From NCBI RefSeq assembly GCF_005887115.1, contig NZ_PNCJ01000019.1:99510-163509 (forward strand): a DNA stretch of 64,000 nt, given 5' to 3'. This document shows positions 25,328 through 35,009 of this stretch, piece by piece. The first letter of the stretch is position 1; every line of letters begins with the position of its first letter. A program made the position numbers and the translations under genes. Source of the stretch: Pseudoalteromonas rubra. GTDB taxonomy: Bacteria; Pseudomonadota; Gammaproteobacteria; Enterobacterales; Alteromonadaceae. Under the pieces are notes generated by a model, which was not told where the DNA came from, did no database searches, and worked only from the letters and a program-made list of their open reading frames with translations.

Positions 25328-26995
25328 TTAGTCTTTTTGAGCGTTTTTGAAAGCTGCAGCCATTGCATTTTCAAATGCTGGCTCTTCTTTCTTCAGCTTC
25401 TCAAGCGCTTCTTTCTCTTCAGCTTCGAAGATAGCTTTAACAGATAGGCTGATAGTACGGTTCTTACGATCAACACCTACAAATTTAGCTTCAATTTCGT
25501 CGCCTGCAGAAACAACGCTAGTTGCGTCTTCGATGCGCTCTTGTGCGATGTCAGCAACACGGATGTAGCCTTCAACGCCTTCGATAAGCTCTACAGTTGC
25601 GCCTTTCGCGTCAACGTCTGTCACTTTACCTTTAACAATAGCACCTTTTTTGTTTGCGTCTAGGTAGTTATTGAAAGGATCAGCTTCGATTTGCTTAACG
25701 CCTAGAGAGATACGCTCACGCTCTGGGTCAACCTGAAGAACGATTGCAGAGATCTCGTCGCCTTTCTTGTATTCACGTACAGCTTCTTCGCCTGGCGTGT
25801 TCCAAGAAATGTCAGACAGGTGTACAAGACCGTCGATACCACCGTCAAGACCGATGAAGATACCGAAATCAGTGATTGACTTGATCTTACCAGTAACTTG
25901 GTCGCCTTTGTTCTGTAGACGAGCAAATTCCTGCCAAGGGTTAGCTTTACACTGCTTAAGACCAAGAGAAATACGACGACGCTCTTCGTCGATTTCAAGA
26001 ACCATCACTTCAACAGTGTCACCTAGTGAAACAACTTTTGAAGGGTGGATGTTCTTGTTAGTCCAGTCCATTTCAGATACGTGTACCAGACCTTCTACGC
26101 CTTCTTCGATTTCAACGAAACAACCGTAGTCAGTTAGGTTAGTAACACGACCAGTTAGCTTAGCGCCTTCTGGGTAACGACCAGCGATAGCTGCCCAAGG
26201 ATCTTCGCCAAGTTGCTTAAGGCCTAGAGAAACACGTGTCTTCTCTTTGTCGAACTTAAGTACTTTAACAGCGATCTCGTCACCAACATTTACGATTTCA
26301 CTTGGGTGCTTAACGCGCTTCCAAGCCATGTCAGTGATGTGAAGTAGACCGTCAACACCGCCCAGATCTACGAACGCACCGTAGTCTGTAAGGTTCTTAA
26401 CGATACCTTTAACTTCTTGACCTTCAACAAGGTTAGCCAGCAGCTCTTCACGCTCTTGTGAGTTTTCAGACTCGATAACAGCACGACGAGAAACAACTAC
26501 GTTGTTACGCTTCTGGTCAAGCTTGATTACTTTGAACTCAAGCTCTTTACCTTCAAGGTGTGTTGTGTCACGTACTGGACGAACGTCAACAAGTGAACCA
26601 GGTAGGAATGCACGGATTGAATCAACTTCAACAGTGAAACCACCTTTAACTTTACCGTTGATGATACCAACAACAGTTTCTTGTTCTTCACAAGCTTTCT
26701 CAAGGCGGATCCAAGCTTCGTGACGCTTCGCTTTCTCACGAGAAAGAATAGTTTCACCGAAACCATCTTCGATTGCGTCTAGTGCAACATCTACTTCGTC
26801 GCCAACAGCAACTTCTAGTTCACCAGCAGCATTTTTGAATTGCTCTGCAGGGATTGCACTTTCAGACTTAAGGCCGGCATCAACAAGAACAATGTTGTTC
26901 TCGATTGAAATAACTGTACCTTTAACGATAGAGCCTTGCTCTGCTTCAAAACCCTTTAGGCTTTCTTCAAATAACTGCGCAAAATTTTCTGACAT
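25328..26995 (-). CDS. rpsA: 30S ribosomal protein S1
   Basis: A 555-residue protein with six S1 (OB-fold) repeats, seen as recurring GAFVDLGG-VDGLLHITD-like blocks (for example YGAFVDLGGVDGLLHITDM and YGCFVEIEEGVEGLVHVSE). It binds mRNA at the 30S platform for initiation and is essential. The codon use is highly biased, as expected for an abundant protein. It lies between cmk and ihfB, the E. coli order. The 96-base leader may carry the S1 autoregulation site, but none can be shown. Confidence 0.98.
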   Translation of the reverse strand: MSENFAQLFEESLKGFEAEQGSIVKGTVISIENNIVLVDAGLKSESAIPAEQFKNAAGELEVAVGDEVDVALDAIEDGFGETILSREKAKRHEAWIRLEKACEEQETVVGIINGKVKGGFTVEVDSIRAFLPGSLVDVRPVRDTTHLEGKELEFKVIKLDQKRNNVVVSRRAVIESENSQEREELLANLVEGQEVKGIVKNLTDYGAFVDLGGVDGLLHITDMAWKRVKHPSEIVNVGDEIAVKVLKFDKEKTRVSLGLKQLGEDPWAAIAGRYPEGAKLTGRVTNLTDYGCFVEIEEGVEGLVHVSEMDWTNKNIHPSKVVSLGDTVEVMVLEIDEERRRISLGLKQCKANPWQEFARLQNKGDQVTGKIKSITDFGIFIGLDGGIDGLVHLSDISWNTPGEEAVREYKKGDEISAIVLQVDPERERISLGVKQIEADPFNNYLDANKKGAIVKGKVTDVDAKGATVELIEGVEGYIRVADIAQERIEDATSVVSAGDEIEAKFVGVDRKNRTISLSVKAIFEAEEKEALEKLKKEEPAFENAMAAAFKNAQKD

Positions 26996-27091
26996 ACTAA
27001 ATACGTCTCATAAATAAACATTCCAATTAGCAACCATGCTGCATGGGGTGGTTAATATAACGTCGGCGTCCTGCCAACGCAGTAAAAATAT

Positions 27092-27799
27092 CTAGAACGA
27101 TGCGGGCAATTTGCCGGAGGCAATCGCCTCTTGAACCAAAGTGGTTACTTTCGCAAACACTTGTTCAGCATCCAGTTCTGTTGTATCGACCACGATAGCG
27201 TCATCCGCAGGCACCAAAGGCGCGACTTTGCGGTTCATATCACGGTCATCACGAGCTTCAATCTCGCTTAAAAGACCATCTAGTGTAACATCCAGGCCTT
27301 TATCCTTCAACTCCAGATAACGACGCTTTGCACGCTCTTGTGCACTGGCTGTTAAATAAATTTTCAATTCAGCTTTTGGGAAAACGATAGTGCCCATATC
27401 TCTGCCATCGGCAATCAGACCACTTTCACTGCGAAATGCTCTTTGGCGACGCAGTAGCGCTTCACGAACCCGGGGTAAAGCGGCTATTTTTGACGCGGCT
27501 GCGCCCACTTCCTCATTACGGATGGTATGTGTAACGTCCTCACCTTCAAGGATCACTTTAATTTTTTTCGTAACGCCATCGATTGGAAACTGAACATCCA
27601 GATTCGCGGCCAGAGGGACTAAAGCCTCTTCGTTATCGAGTGCAATATGATGATGAATAGCGGCCAAAGATAAAACGCGATAAATAGCGCCACTATCCAA
27701 CACGTCCCAATCGAGCTTTTCGGCAAGTAAACGACAAACCGTTCCTTTACCTGAGCCGCTTGGACCGTCTACGGTGATTACTGGCATTGCAGCCTGCAT
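27092..27799 (-). CDS. cmk: Cytidylate kinase
   Basis: Phosphorylates CMP and dCMP. The 235-residue NMP kinase has the P-loop VITVDGPSGSGKGTVCRLLA, LDSGAIYRVL, GRDMGTIVFPKAELKIYLTAS and RDDRDMNR. Length agrees with E. coli Cmk (227). It sits between aroA and rpsA. Confidence 0.97.
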   Translation of the reverse strand: MQAAMPVITVDGPSGSGKGTVCRLLAEKLDWDVLDSGAIYRVLSLAAIHHHIALDNEEALVPLAANLDVQFPIDGVTKKIKVILEGEDVTHTIRNEEVGAAASKIAALPRVREALLRRQRAFRSESGLIADGRDMGTIVFPKAELKIYLTASAQERAKRRYLELKDKGLDVTLDGLLSEIEARDDRDMNRKVAPLVPADDAIVVDTTELDAEQVFAKVTTLVQEAIASGKLPASF

Positions 27800-27910
27800 T
27801 TAAACCTCCCGAAATGCACACCAAAAATTAACGGCAGTATTATACGCAAGTTTGCTGAATAGATCCTTATTGACATGTAACTTTTTGTTTGATTTTAAAT
27901 TTACAGCGTG

Positions 27911-27959
27911 AAAACGCACTCTGGCAACCTGTTCATCGGGAACAAGTTACCAGAGTGCG
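27911..27959 (-). terminator. Long hairpin terminator after aroA
   Basis: CGCACTCTGG... at 27915-27934 pairs with 27940-27959 over 20 bases with two non-Watson-Crick positions and an ATCGG loop. The minus strand continues with TTTT. It separates serC-aroA from cmk-rpsA, so cmk needs its own promoter or readthrough. Confidence 0.75.
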
Positions 27960-28003
27960 GACAAATATCAGTTATCTAAAACGACTAAACAGCCAGTTCG
28001 ATG

Positions 28004-29281
28004 TTACTGACTAACCGAAGACAAAACGTCAAAATAAGTTGGAAAGGTTTTCGCCGTACAGCCGGGGTCGTTAATGATCACATCCACCCCACCTACTGCC
28101 ACCATTGAAAAACACATGGCAATACGGTGGTCATTATAGGTATCGATCTCAGCCAGGTGAAAAGCCTCAGGCGGAGTGATTTCGATGAAATCGTGCCCTT
28201 CTATCACCTCAGCACCAACCTTTTTAAGCTCCGTTGCCATCGCGTACAAACGATCCGTTTCTTTCACACGCCAGTTATAGATGTTGCGAATTGCTGTTTT
28301 GCCTTTTGCAAACAAGGCAACGGTCGCCAATGTCATTGCAGCATCAGGAATCGCGTTGGCGTCAATATCAACCCCGTTGAGTTCACCTTTACGTACCACC
28401 AACTTTTCGTCATGCCAGTCAATAACCGCACCTACTTGCTCCATCACAGAAGCAAAGCCGATATCTCCCTGAACACTCTTACGCCCGACACCATTGATTT
28501 CGATTTCACCGCCGGCGATGGCAGCTGCGGCAATAAAGTAAGATGCCGACGATGCATCCCCTTCAACCATGATACTGCCTGGAGAAACATAACCCTGCTG
28601 GCCTTTAACATGAAATACCTGATAGTTATCATGCTCAACCGTGACGCCAAACTGCGCCATTACACCCAGTGTGATGTCTATGTAAGGTTTTGAAACGAGC
28701 TCACCTTTGATGCGGATGGTTGTATCCTTTACAAAAAGTGGAGCAGCCATAAGCAACGCGGTTAAAAATTGACTTGATATACTTCCGTCTATTTCAACAT
28801 CACCACCTTCAATTGCTCCTCCATTGACCTGCAGTGGTGGGTAGTCTTTATTTTTCAGATATTTTATGTCTGCGCCTAAGGTATGTAATGCATCAACAAG
28901 GTGGCCAATAGGACGTTCCTCCATTCTGGGTTCACCTATCAAGGTGAACTGGCCCTTTGATGCCGCCAGTACGGCAGTCAGTGGCCTGAATGCAGTTCCC
29001 GCGTTACCCAAAAACAAAGCTTCAGACGGTGTTTTGAAACGTCCACCCTGACCATACACACGAGCAGACGTCTTATCCGCACTTAACTCAACATTCACGC
29101 CCATCTCTGCAAGTGCTAACAACATATGACGAATATCGTCACTGTCGAGCAAATTATTCACCTCTGTCACACCATCACACAAGGCCGCCAGTAATAAAAC
29201 CCGGTTTGACAGGCTCTTAGATCCCGGCAAGGTAACGCTGCCGTTCACTTTGTTAATCGCGTTTAGCCTGAGTTGCTCCAT
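28004..29281 (-). CDS. aroA: 3-phosphoshikimate 1-carboxyvinyltransferase (EPSP synthase)
   Basis: AroA transfers enolpyruvate to shikimate 3-phosphate for aromatic amino acids. The 425-residue protein has the motif LPGSKSLSNRVLLLAAL, LFLGNAGTAFRPLTAVL, LIGEPRMEERPIGHLVDAL and the C-terminal DHRIAMCFSM and GCTAKTFPTYF. The class I pattern is complete (G-N-A-G-T-A). It starts on the last base of the serC stop (TGATG). Confidence 0.97.
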   Translation of the reverse strand: MEQLRLNAINKVNGSVTLPGSKSLSNRVLLLAALCDGVTEVNNLLDSDDIRHMLLALAEMGVNVELSADKTSARVYGQGGRFKTPSEALFLGNAGTAFRPLTAVLAASKGQFTLIGEPRMEERPIGHLVDALHTLGADIKYLKNKDYPPLQVNGGAIEGGDVEIDGSISSQFLTALLMAAPLFVKDTTIRIKGELVSKPYIDITLGVMAQFGVTVEHDNYQVFHVKGQQGYVSPGSIMVEGDASSASYFIAAAAIAGGEIEINGVGRKSVQGDIGFASVMEQVGAVIDWHDEKLVVRKGELNGVDIDANAIPDAAMTLATVALFAKGKTAIRNIYNWRVKETDRLYAMATELKKVGAEVIEGHDFIEITPPEAFHLAEIDTYNDHRIAMCFSMVAVGGVDVIINDPGCTAKTFPTYFDVLSSVSQ

Positions 29282-30363
29282 CAGCTATTCTCCCGGGCAA
29301 ATTTTTCCATAAATGCGATCAAGGCTTTGATCCCCTCTATAGGCATGGCATTGTAGATACTGGCTCGCATGCCGCCTACAAAACGGTGGCCTTCCAATGC
29401 AATCAGGCCATTTTCCTGCGCTTGTGTCAGAAACTTTTCATTCAATGTCTCATCGTGCAGCCAAAATGGTACATTCATCAAGGAGCGACAGTGTTTAGCA
29501 ACTTTGTTCATATAGAAAGACGAGCTGTCGATGTAATCATACAGAAGCGCTGCTTTCTCTTTATTGTGTGCTTCCATCGCCTTAACACCACCAATTGACT
29601 CCAGATATTTAAAGACCTCAGCGGCCAGGTACCAGGCAAACGTAGGTGGCGTGTTGTACATACTTTGCTGTTGCGCTTCAATCGCGTAATCCAGAATTGC
29701 AGGTCTTGGCAGGCCTTTTCGTTCAAGCAGAGTCTTACGCACAATTGCAATACTCAACCCTGATGGACCAATGTTTTTCTGTGCGCCAGCGTAAATCAAA
29801 TCAAAGTCATCCACGTTCATTTCACGCGACAGAATATTAGATGACATGTCTGCGACAATCGGCGCGGTTGGATGCTTTGGTACCTCAAATAACTCTATGC
29901 CATCAATGGTTTCATTAGGGCAATAATGAATATATGCTGCATTTTCAGGTAAATCCCACTGTGACACAGGCAGTACATCAAAAACGCCATCCTGATCGCG
30001 ACGAATATCAATCGCTTCAACCTGAGTGAACTTCTGACCTTCTTTGGTCGCCCCGCAGGACCATATACCATTTTCAATATAAACACCGGGCGCATCATCC
30101 AGGTGCAGATTGAGAGGCACTGCCGCAAAATGGCCGCGACCACCACCGTGCATGAACAGCACTTCGAATTCATCCGAGATATTCATCAAACGGCGCAGGC
30201 TTGCTTCGCATTCGCGTGCCAGTTCTAAAAACGGTGCCGAACGGTGGCTGATCTCCATCACAGAGACCCCCAGGTTTTGCCAGTTAATAAATTCTTGTTG
30301 GGCTTTTTTCATAACAGCAGGTGGCAACATTGCCGGCCCTGCACAAAAGTTATAAACGCTCAT
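29281..30363 (-). CDS. serC: Phosphoserine aminotransferase SerC
   Basis: The enzyme makes phosphoserine in serine synthesis and also serves pyridoxine synthesis. The 360-residue protein starts MSVYNFCAGPAMLPPAVM, has EISHRSAPFLELA, FMHGGGRGHFAAVPLNL and the PLP lysine in YAGAQKNIGPSGL. I choose ATG 30363 because GAGGAAA precedes it and the protein then matches E. coli SerC (362 residues); a frame-open extension to 30393 adds unrelated residues. It is the first gene of the serC-aroA pair. Confidence 0.96.
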   Translation of the reverse strand: MSVYNFCAGPAMLPPAVMKKAQQEFINWQNLGVSVMEISHRSAPFLELARECEASLRRLMNISDEFEVLFMHGGGRGHFAAVPLNLHLDDAPGVYIENGIWSCGATKEGQKFTQVEAIDIRRDQDGVFDVLPVSQWDLPENAAYIHYCPNETIDGIELFEVPKHPTAPIVADMSSNILSREMNVDDFDLIYAGAQKNIGPSGLSIAIVRKTLLERKGLPRPAILDYAIEAQQQSMYNTPPTFAWYLAAEVFKYLESIGGVKAMEAHNKEKAALLYDYIDSSSFYMNKVAKHCRSLMNVPFWLHDETLNEKFLTQAQENGLIALEGHRFVGGMRASIYNAMPIEGIKALIAFMEKFARENS

Positions 30364-30470
30364 AGTTTCCTCATTCCAGTTTTTATACTGCACCAGGCAG
30401 TGTACTTAATTATTTTTTATGGACACACGTTGTATGGTGTTGTGTGCCCAGAATCTAGATGTCGGAGAAT

Positions 30471-30496
30471 AAAAAAGCGGCCTAAGCCGCTTTTTT
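30471..30496 (-). terminator. Terminator after gyrA
   Basis: AAAAAAGCGGC-CTAA-GCCGCTTTTTT pairs over 11 bases with T runs on both strands. It lies just after the gyrA stop and upstream of serC. Confidence 0.9.
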
Positions 30497-30509
30497 GTCT
30501 TGAACCAGA

Positions 30510-33173
30510 TTACTCCGGTGCCTGCTCGTCAGTGTCAGGCGTTTCAACAAGCTCTGCTTCCCCTTCCAGGGTGTCGTCGATTTCGATCTCTTCGATACGT
30601 TGTAAACCAACTACCTGCTCGTCGTCAACCGTTCTGATCAGAATAACGCCCTGCGTATTACGTCCAACTGTCGATACTTCGTTCACTCGGGTACGTACCA
30701 GTGTGCCTCGGTTCGAAATCAGCATGATCTCGTCGTTGTCCTGAACCTGAACAGCGCCAACTACACGGCCGTTACGCTCAGTCACCTTAATTGACACAAC
30801 CCCCTGGGTTGCACGACTCTTAGCTGGGTATTCGTCGAGTGGCGTACGCTTACCATAACCGTTTTCAGTCACGGTCAGAATGGCGCCGTCATTCTTAGGT
30901 ACAATTAACGAAACAACTTTCACATCATCTGGCATCTTGATACCGCGAACACCTGTTGCAGTGCGACCCATTGGACGCAATGCCAGCATTTCTTCACCTG
31001 TTTCAGGGTCAATCTTCACTTCACCGGTTTCTGAATCGCGCAGCTTCTCGTTGAAGCGAACGACTTTACCATGGTCAGTGAATAGCATGATGTCGTTTGT
31101 GCCATCAGTGATATCTGCACCGATCAGGTTATCACCGTCATTTAGGTTGATAGCGATAATCCCACTTGCACGTTGGCGGCTGTATGCCGTCAGTGGCGTC
31201 TTCTTCACTACACCATTGGCCGTCGCCATCAGTACAAATTTATCGTCTTCATACTGTTTAACCGGCAGAATCGTGGTGATACGCTCATCGGCTTCCAGTG
31301 GCAGTAAGTTTACGATTGGTTTACCACGTGCAGCGCGCGATGCCAGTGGTAATTGATACACTTTCAACCAGTACAAGCGTCCTGATGTTGAGAAACACAA
31401 GATAGTGTCGTGGGTATTAGCAACCAACAGACGTTCAATGAAGTCCTCATCCTTCATCTTAGTTGCAGCTTTACCTTTACCGCCGCGACGCTGCGCTTCG
31501 TAATCAGACAGAGGCTGATATTTCACATAGCCCTCGTGAGACAAGGTCACAACCACATCTTCTTCGTTGATTAGATCTTCCAGGCTAATATCATGCGCTG
31601 CCGCAGAAATTTCGGTACGACGGTCATCGCCATAGTTTTCTTTTATTTCCGCCAGCTCGTCACGGATCACTTCCATCAGACGATCAGGTGAAGACAAAAT
31701 AAATAGCAGCTCTGCAATTAGATCCAGTAGCTCCTGGTATTCACCCAATATCTTTTCATGCTCAAGGCCTGTTAGCTTGTGTAAGCGTAAATCAAGAATA
31801 GCCTGAGCTTGTTGCTCTGACAGATAGTACTGTCCATCACGGATCCCCAGTTCAGCATCAAGCCAGTCTGGACGCGCCACGTTCTCCTCGCCAGCACGCT
31901 CCAGCATAGAACGTACTGAACCCAGCTCCCATGAACGTGCGGTTAGTGCTGCTTTTGCTTCTGCCGGAGTCGGTGACTTACGAATAAGCTCAATAATAGG
32001 GTCGATGTTTGCCAGTGCAATCGCCAAACCTTCTAGCGTATGTGCGCGGTCGCGAGCTTTACGCAAGTCATAAACGGTACGACGCGTTACCACTTCACGA
32101 CGGTGTACAATAAAGGCTTCAAGCATTTCTTTGAGGTTGAAACACTTCGGCTGATTGTTATCCAGCGCAACCATGTTGATACCAAACACAGTTTGTAGCT
32201 GAGTTTGGGCATACAGATTGTTCAGAACAACTTCGCCCACTTCACCACGTTTAATCTCGATAACGATACGCATACCGTCTTTGTCAGATTCGTCACGTAG
32301 TGCGCTGATCCCTTCCACCTTTTTATCTTTTACCAGCTCAGCGATTTTTTCAATCAAACGCGCTTTGTTAACCTGATATGGGATCTCATTGACGATGATG
32401 GTTTCTTTGCCAGTTTTTTCGTCGGTTTCGATTTCTGCGCGGGCACGAATATAGACTTTACCACGGCCGGTTTTATAAGCCTGCTCAATGCCTTTCTTAC
32501 CATTAATGATAGCTGCGGTCGGGAAATCCGGACCCGGGATATAATCAATCAGCTCATCGATTGTGATGTCCGGGTTTTGGATCACAGCCAGACAGCCGTT
32601 GATTACTTCTGTCAGGTTGTGAGGCGGAATGTTTGTCGCCATACCAACCGCGATACCAGACGAACCATTCACCAACAGATTGGGGACTTTTGTTGGCAGT
32701 ACATCAGGAATTTGCTCTGTGCCATCATAGTTAGGCACATAATCTACGGTCTCTTTTTCCAAGTCTGCCAATAGCTCGTGAGACATTTTCGCCATACGCA
32801 CTTCGGTATAACGCATTGCCGCCGCCGAGTCACCATCGACTGAACCGAAGTTACCCTGGCCATCTACCAGCATGTAACGCAGTGAAAACGGTTGTGCCAT
32901 ACGAACTATAGTATCGTAAACCGCACTATCACCGTGCGGGTGGTATTTACCGATCACGTCGCCCACAACACGGGCTGATTTCTTATAAGGTTTGTTCCAG
33001 TCGTTACGCAACTCGTTCATTGCAAATAACACGCGACGGTGTACAGGCTTCAGGCCATCGCGGACATCCGGTAACGCACGTCCAACGATAACGCTCATCG
33101 CGTAATCAAGGTAGGAATTTTTCAATTCATCTTCGATATTGACCGGGAGGATTTCATTGGCAAGATCAGTCAT
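30510..33173 (-). CDS. gyrA: DNA gyrase subunit A
   Basis: The breakage-reunion subunit of gyrase, which introduces negative supercoils. The 887-residue protein has the GyrA winged-helix domain with the quinolone-resistance region GDSAVYDT. Residues S83 and D87 are wild type, so no classical gyrA resistance change is seen. The catalytic tyrosine is Y122 (AMRYTEV). The C-terminal pinwheel begins with the GyrA-box YEAQRRGGKGK. It is divergent from ubiG, as in E. coli. It ends in an acidic tail. Confidence 0.98.
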   Translation of the reverse strand: MTDLANEILPVNIEDELKNSYLDYAMSVIVGRALPDVRDGLKPVHRRVLFAMNELRNDWNKPYKKSARVVGDVIGKYHPHGDSAVYDTIVRMAQPFSLRYMLVDGQGNFGSVDGDSAAAMRYTEVRMAKMSHELLADLEKETVDYVPNYDGTEQIPDVLPTKVPNLLVNGSSGIAVGMATNIPPHNLTEVINGCLAVIQNPDITIDELIDYIPGPDFPTAAIINGKKGIEQAYKTGRGKVYIRARAEIETDEKTGKETIIVNEIPYQVNKARLIEKIAELVKDKKVEGISALRDESDKDGMRIVIEIKRGEVGEVVLNNLYAQTQLQTVFGINMVALDNNQPKCFNLKEMLEAFIVHRREVVTRRTVYDLRKARDRAHTLEGLAIALANIDPIIELIRKSPTPAEAKAALTARSWELGSVRSMLERAGEENVARPDWLDAELGIRDGQYYLSEQQAQAILDLRLHKLTGLEHEKILGEYQELLDLIAELLFILSSPDRLMEVIRDELAEIKENYGDDRRTEISAAAHDISLEDLINEEDVVVTLSHEGYVKYQPLSDYEAQRRGGKGKAATKMKDEDFIERLLVANTHDTILCFSTSGRLYWLKVYQLPLASRAARGKPIVNLLPLEADERITTILPVKQYEDDKFVLMATANGVVKKTPLTAYSRQRASGIIAINLNDGDNLIGADITDGTNDIMLFTDHGKVVRFNEKLRDSETGEVKIDPETGEEMLALRPMGRTATGVRGIKMPDDVKVVSLIVPKNDGAILTVTENGYGKRTPLDEYPAKSRATQGVVSIKVTERNGRVVGAVQVQDNDEIMLISNRGTLVRTRVNEVSTVGRNTQGVILIRTVDDEQVVGLQRIEEIEIDDTLEGEAELVETPDTDEQAPE

Positions 33174-33355
33174 TTAATACCACTTTCCTTCAGAGTCTTT
33201 CCCTTTTGTGTCACACTATGGACATCAAAAGGCTCAATTATTATTAGTTCGACTGGGGATACTATCATAGTTTCTGGGTTAATGCAGTGGCTAAATGACT
33301 CGGAAATTTCATCCAATACCGATAGAATGCCCTCAGTTCAACGAGGAAGTTTTTT

Positions 33356-34066
33356 ATGACCGAACATCAAAATGTAGATTTAAGTGAAATTGCCAAGTTT
33401 GAAGAGATAGCTGAGCGCTGGTGGGACCGCGACGGTGAATTTAAACCTTTGCATGACATCAATCCGCTACGATTAGACTTTATCAATGATCGTAGTGGTG
33501 GCTTGTTTGAGAAAAAAGTACTGGATGTAGGCTGTGGCGGTGGCATTCTGACGGAAAGCATGGCCAAAATGGGTGCCAAAGCGCATGGTATCGACCTTGG
33601 CCAGGAGCCGCTCAATGTAGCCAAGTTACACGCGCTTGAAGCCGGAGTCGCCATTGATTATCGCAAAATTTCAGCCGAAGAGTTCGCAGCGCATCACAGT
33701 GAACAGTTTGATGTCGTCACTTGCATGGAAATGCTTGAGCATGTGCCCGACCCGGCCTCTATTGTTGCGGCAGTGGCAAAAGCAGCCAAGCCCGGCGCCG
33801 ATGTGTTTTTCTCCACACTGAATAAGACCCACAAAGCCTTTTTGCTGGCCGTTGTTGCCGCAGAGCGTGTACTGAAGATGGTGCCGCCGGGTACCCATGA
33901 CCATAATAAGTTCATTCGCCCTTCTACTTTAATTGGCTGGGCAGAAGCCGAAGGGCTGAAGATACGCCGCGCTGCGGGGATCAACTACAACCCCTTTGGA
34001 AAAACTTTTACACTGAGCGATGACGTCAGTGTGAATTACCTCCTCCACTTCGAGAAACTCGCATGA
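33356..34066 (+). CDS. ubiG: Ubiquinone biosynthesis O-methyltransferase UbiG
   Basis: UbiG performs both O-methylations of ubiquinone synthesis. The 236-residue protein has the family start EIAKFEEIAERWWDRDGEFK, the SAM motif VLDVGCGGGILTESMA, HGIDLGQEPL and CMEMLEHVPDP. It begins downstream of an AGGAAG-like site. The stop overlaps the gph start (ATGA). Confidence 0.97.
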   Translation: MTEHQNVDLSEIAKFEEIAERWWDRDGEFKPLHDINPLRLDFINDRSGGLFEKKVLDVGCGGGILTESMAKMGAKAHGIDLGQEPLNVAKLHALEAGVAIDYRKISAEEFAAHHSEQFDVVTCMEMLEHVPDPASIVAAVAKAAKPGADVFFSTLNKTHKAFLLAVVAAERVLKMVPPGTHDHNKFIRPSTLIGWAEAEGLKIRRAAGINYNPFGKTFTLSDDVSVNYLLHFEKLA

Positions 34067-34710
34067 CACAAGCTGTAATTTTTGACCTCGATGGTACCTT
34101 GCTTGATACCAGTGATGACCTGGGCGCCGCACTTAACGATGTCTTGCAAAGACATGGCATGCCGCAAGTAGAACCTGCTGTTTACAGTCCCGCTATCTCA
34201 AATGGTGTGAAAGCATTATTGGAAGTGGGCTTCGGTAATAAACTAAGCGAATTCGACTTCGAAACCCTCAAGCAGGAAGTGCTCGACTACTATGCACAGA
34301 ATCTGGCGGTTCACTCTCACTGTTTTACAGGCGTTGAGTCTTTATTAGAGACTCTTGCACATAAAGGGATCAAAACAGGCATAATGACCAATAAGCCAAC
34401 TTTTCTGACCCTACCCTTACTGGCACAAATCACCGTGCTCAGGGACATTGAGGTTGTTGTCTGTGGCGATACCTTAGAAGTTGCTAAACCCCACCCTGAA
34501 CCGCTACTGCTTGTGGCGGAGAAACTAGGGGTTAACCCTGAGCAGTGTATATATGTGGGGGACGCTGCTCGCGATATTGCCGCAGCCAAAGCCGCAGGGA
34601 TGAGATCAGCCGCCGCCTTATGGGGTTTCATTCCATCCCTGGAAGAGGCACAAAGCTGGTCTGCGGATCTGGATCTTACTAACCCAGAATCGATCTTTCC
34701 TCATATTTAG
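34063..34710 (+). CDS. gph: Phosphoglycolate phosphatase (HAD family)
   Basis: A 215-residue HAD hydrolase with FDLDGTLLDTSDDLGAAL (motif I, nucleophile Asp), TGIMTNKPT (motif II), KPHPEPLLL (motif III lysine) and YVGDAARDIAAAKAAG (motif IV). It removes phosphate from 2-phosphoglycolate formed during repair of 3'-phosphoglycolate DNA ends; the UbiG neighbour is the same in related bacteria. The Gph name is the best fit, but HAD substrates are hard to define from sequence. Confidence 0.85.
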   Translation: MTQAVIFDLDGTLLDTSDDLGAALNDVLQRHGMPQVEPAVYSPAISNGVKALLEVGFGNKLSEFDFETLKQEVLDYYAQNLAVHSHCFTGVESLLETLAHKGIKTGIMTNKPTFLTLPLLAQITVLRDIEVVVCGDTLEVAKPHPEPLLLVAEKLGVNPEQCIYVGDAARDIAAAKAAGMRSAAALWGFIPSLEEAQSWSADLDLTNPESIFPHI

Positions 34711-34745
34711 TGCCAGTAGTAAAAAAACACCACTATATATTGTGT
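34698..34745. promoter_or_regulatory. NrdR-box-like pair after gph
   Basis: The 16-mer at 34730-34745 (CCACTATATATTGTGT) matches the NrdR box pattern ACACWATATATWGTGT at 15 of 16 positions. A weaker copy at 34698-34713 starts 32 bases earlier, the usual spacing of tandem NrdR boxes, though it overlaps the end of gph. It is about 330 bases upstream of nrdA, so it could serve a second promoter. Confidence 0.45.
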
Positions 34746-34905
34746 TTTATACTATATTGAGTACAAACTTGCGCAGAAAAAAAACAGTCGCGCAGTTTGC
34801 GAAAATTTCTTAAAAAAAGCGAAAAATCGGCTGGTGCGAGTTGATTTTTTTTTGCTTACAGCGTCGTTGGATAGCAGAAGGTTAGTGTTTGCTAACATAA
34901 AAATA

Positions 34906-34925
34906 TTATCCCTATGTTATCCACA
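34906..34925 (+). promoter_or_regulatory. Tandem DnaA boxes upstream of nrdA
   Basis: TTATCCACA (34917-34925) is a perfect DnaA box; TTATCCCTA (34906-34914), eleven bases earlier, matches seven of nine. E. coli nrdAB also carries DnaA boxes just upstream of its promoter, where DnaA ties dNTP synthesis to replication initiation. The site lies about 20 bases before the proposed -35. Confidence 0.7.
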
Positions 34926-34945
34926 ATCCATAGAAAGTTGTTCTA

Positions 34946-34974
34946 TTGCAAAATGACGCTAACCCCACTATCTT
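34946..34974 (+). promoter_or_regulatory. Probable nrdA promoter
   Basis: TTGCAA (34946-34951) and TATCTT (34969-34974) are 17 bases apart. Transcription would start near 34981, between the two downstream NrdR boxes. Only a moderate match; no transcript evidence. Confidence 0.45.
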
Positions 34975-35009
34975 GTGATCCTCTTTCTAGCGGACACCAT
35001 ATATAGTGG
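34963..35009. promoter_or_regulatory. NrdR-box pair at the nrdA promoter
   Basis: ACACCATATATAGTGG (34994-35009) matches the NrdR pattern at 14 of 16 positions. A weaker box at 34963-34978 starts exactly 31 bases earlier, about three helical turns. The upstream box overlaps the proposed -10 and the downstream one lies just after the start point, the arrangement known for NrdR repression of ribonucleotide reductase genes. Confidence 0.7.

Noticed and set aside
28127..28693. 188-codon plus-strand frame opposite aroA
   Set aside because: aroA is unmistakable on the other strand; the frame has no recognisable domain and no start context.
32900..32960. Quinolone-resistance mutation in gyrA
   Set aside because: Ser83 and Asp87 are both wild type.
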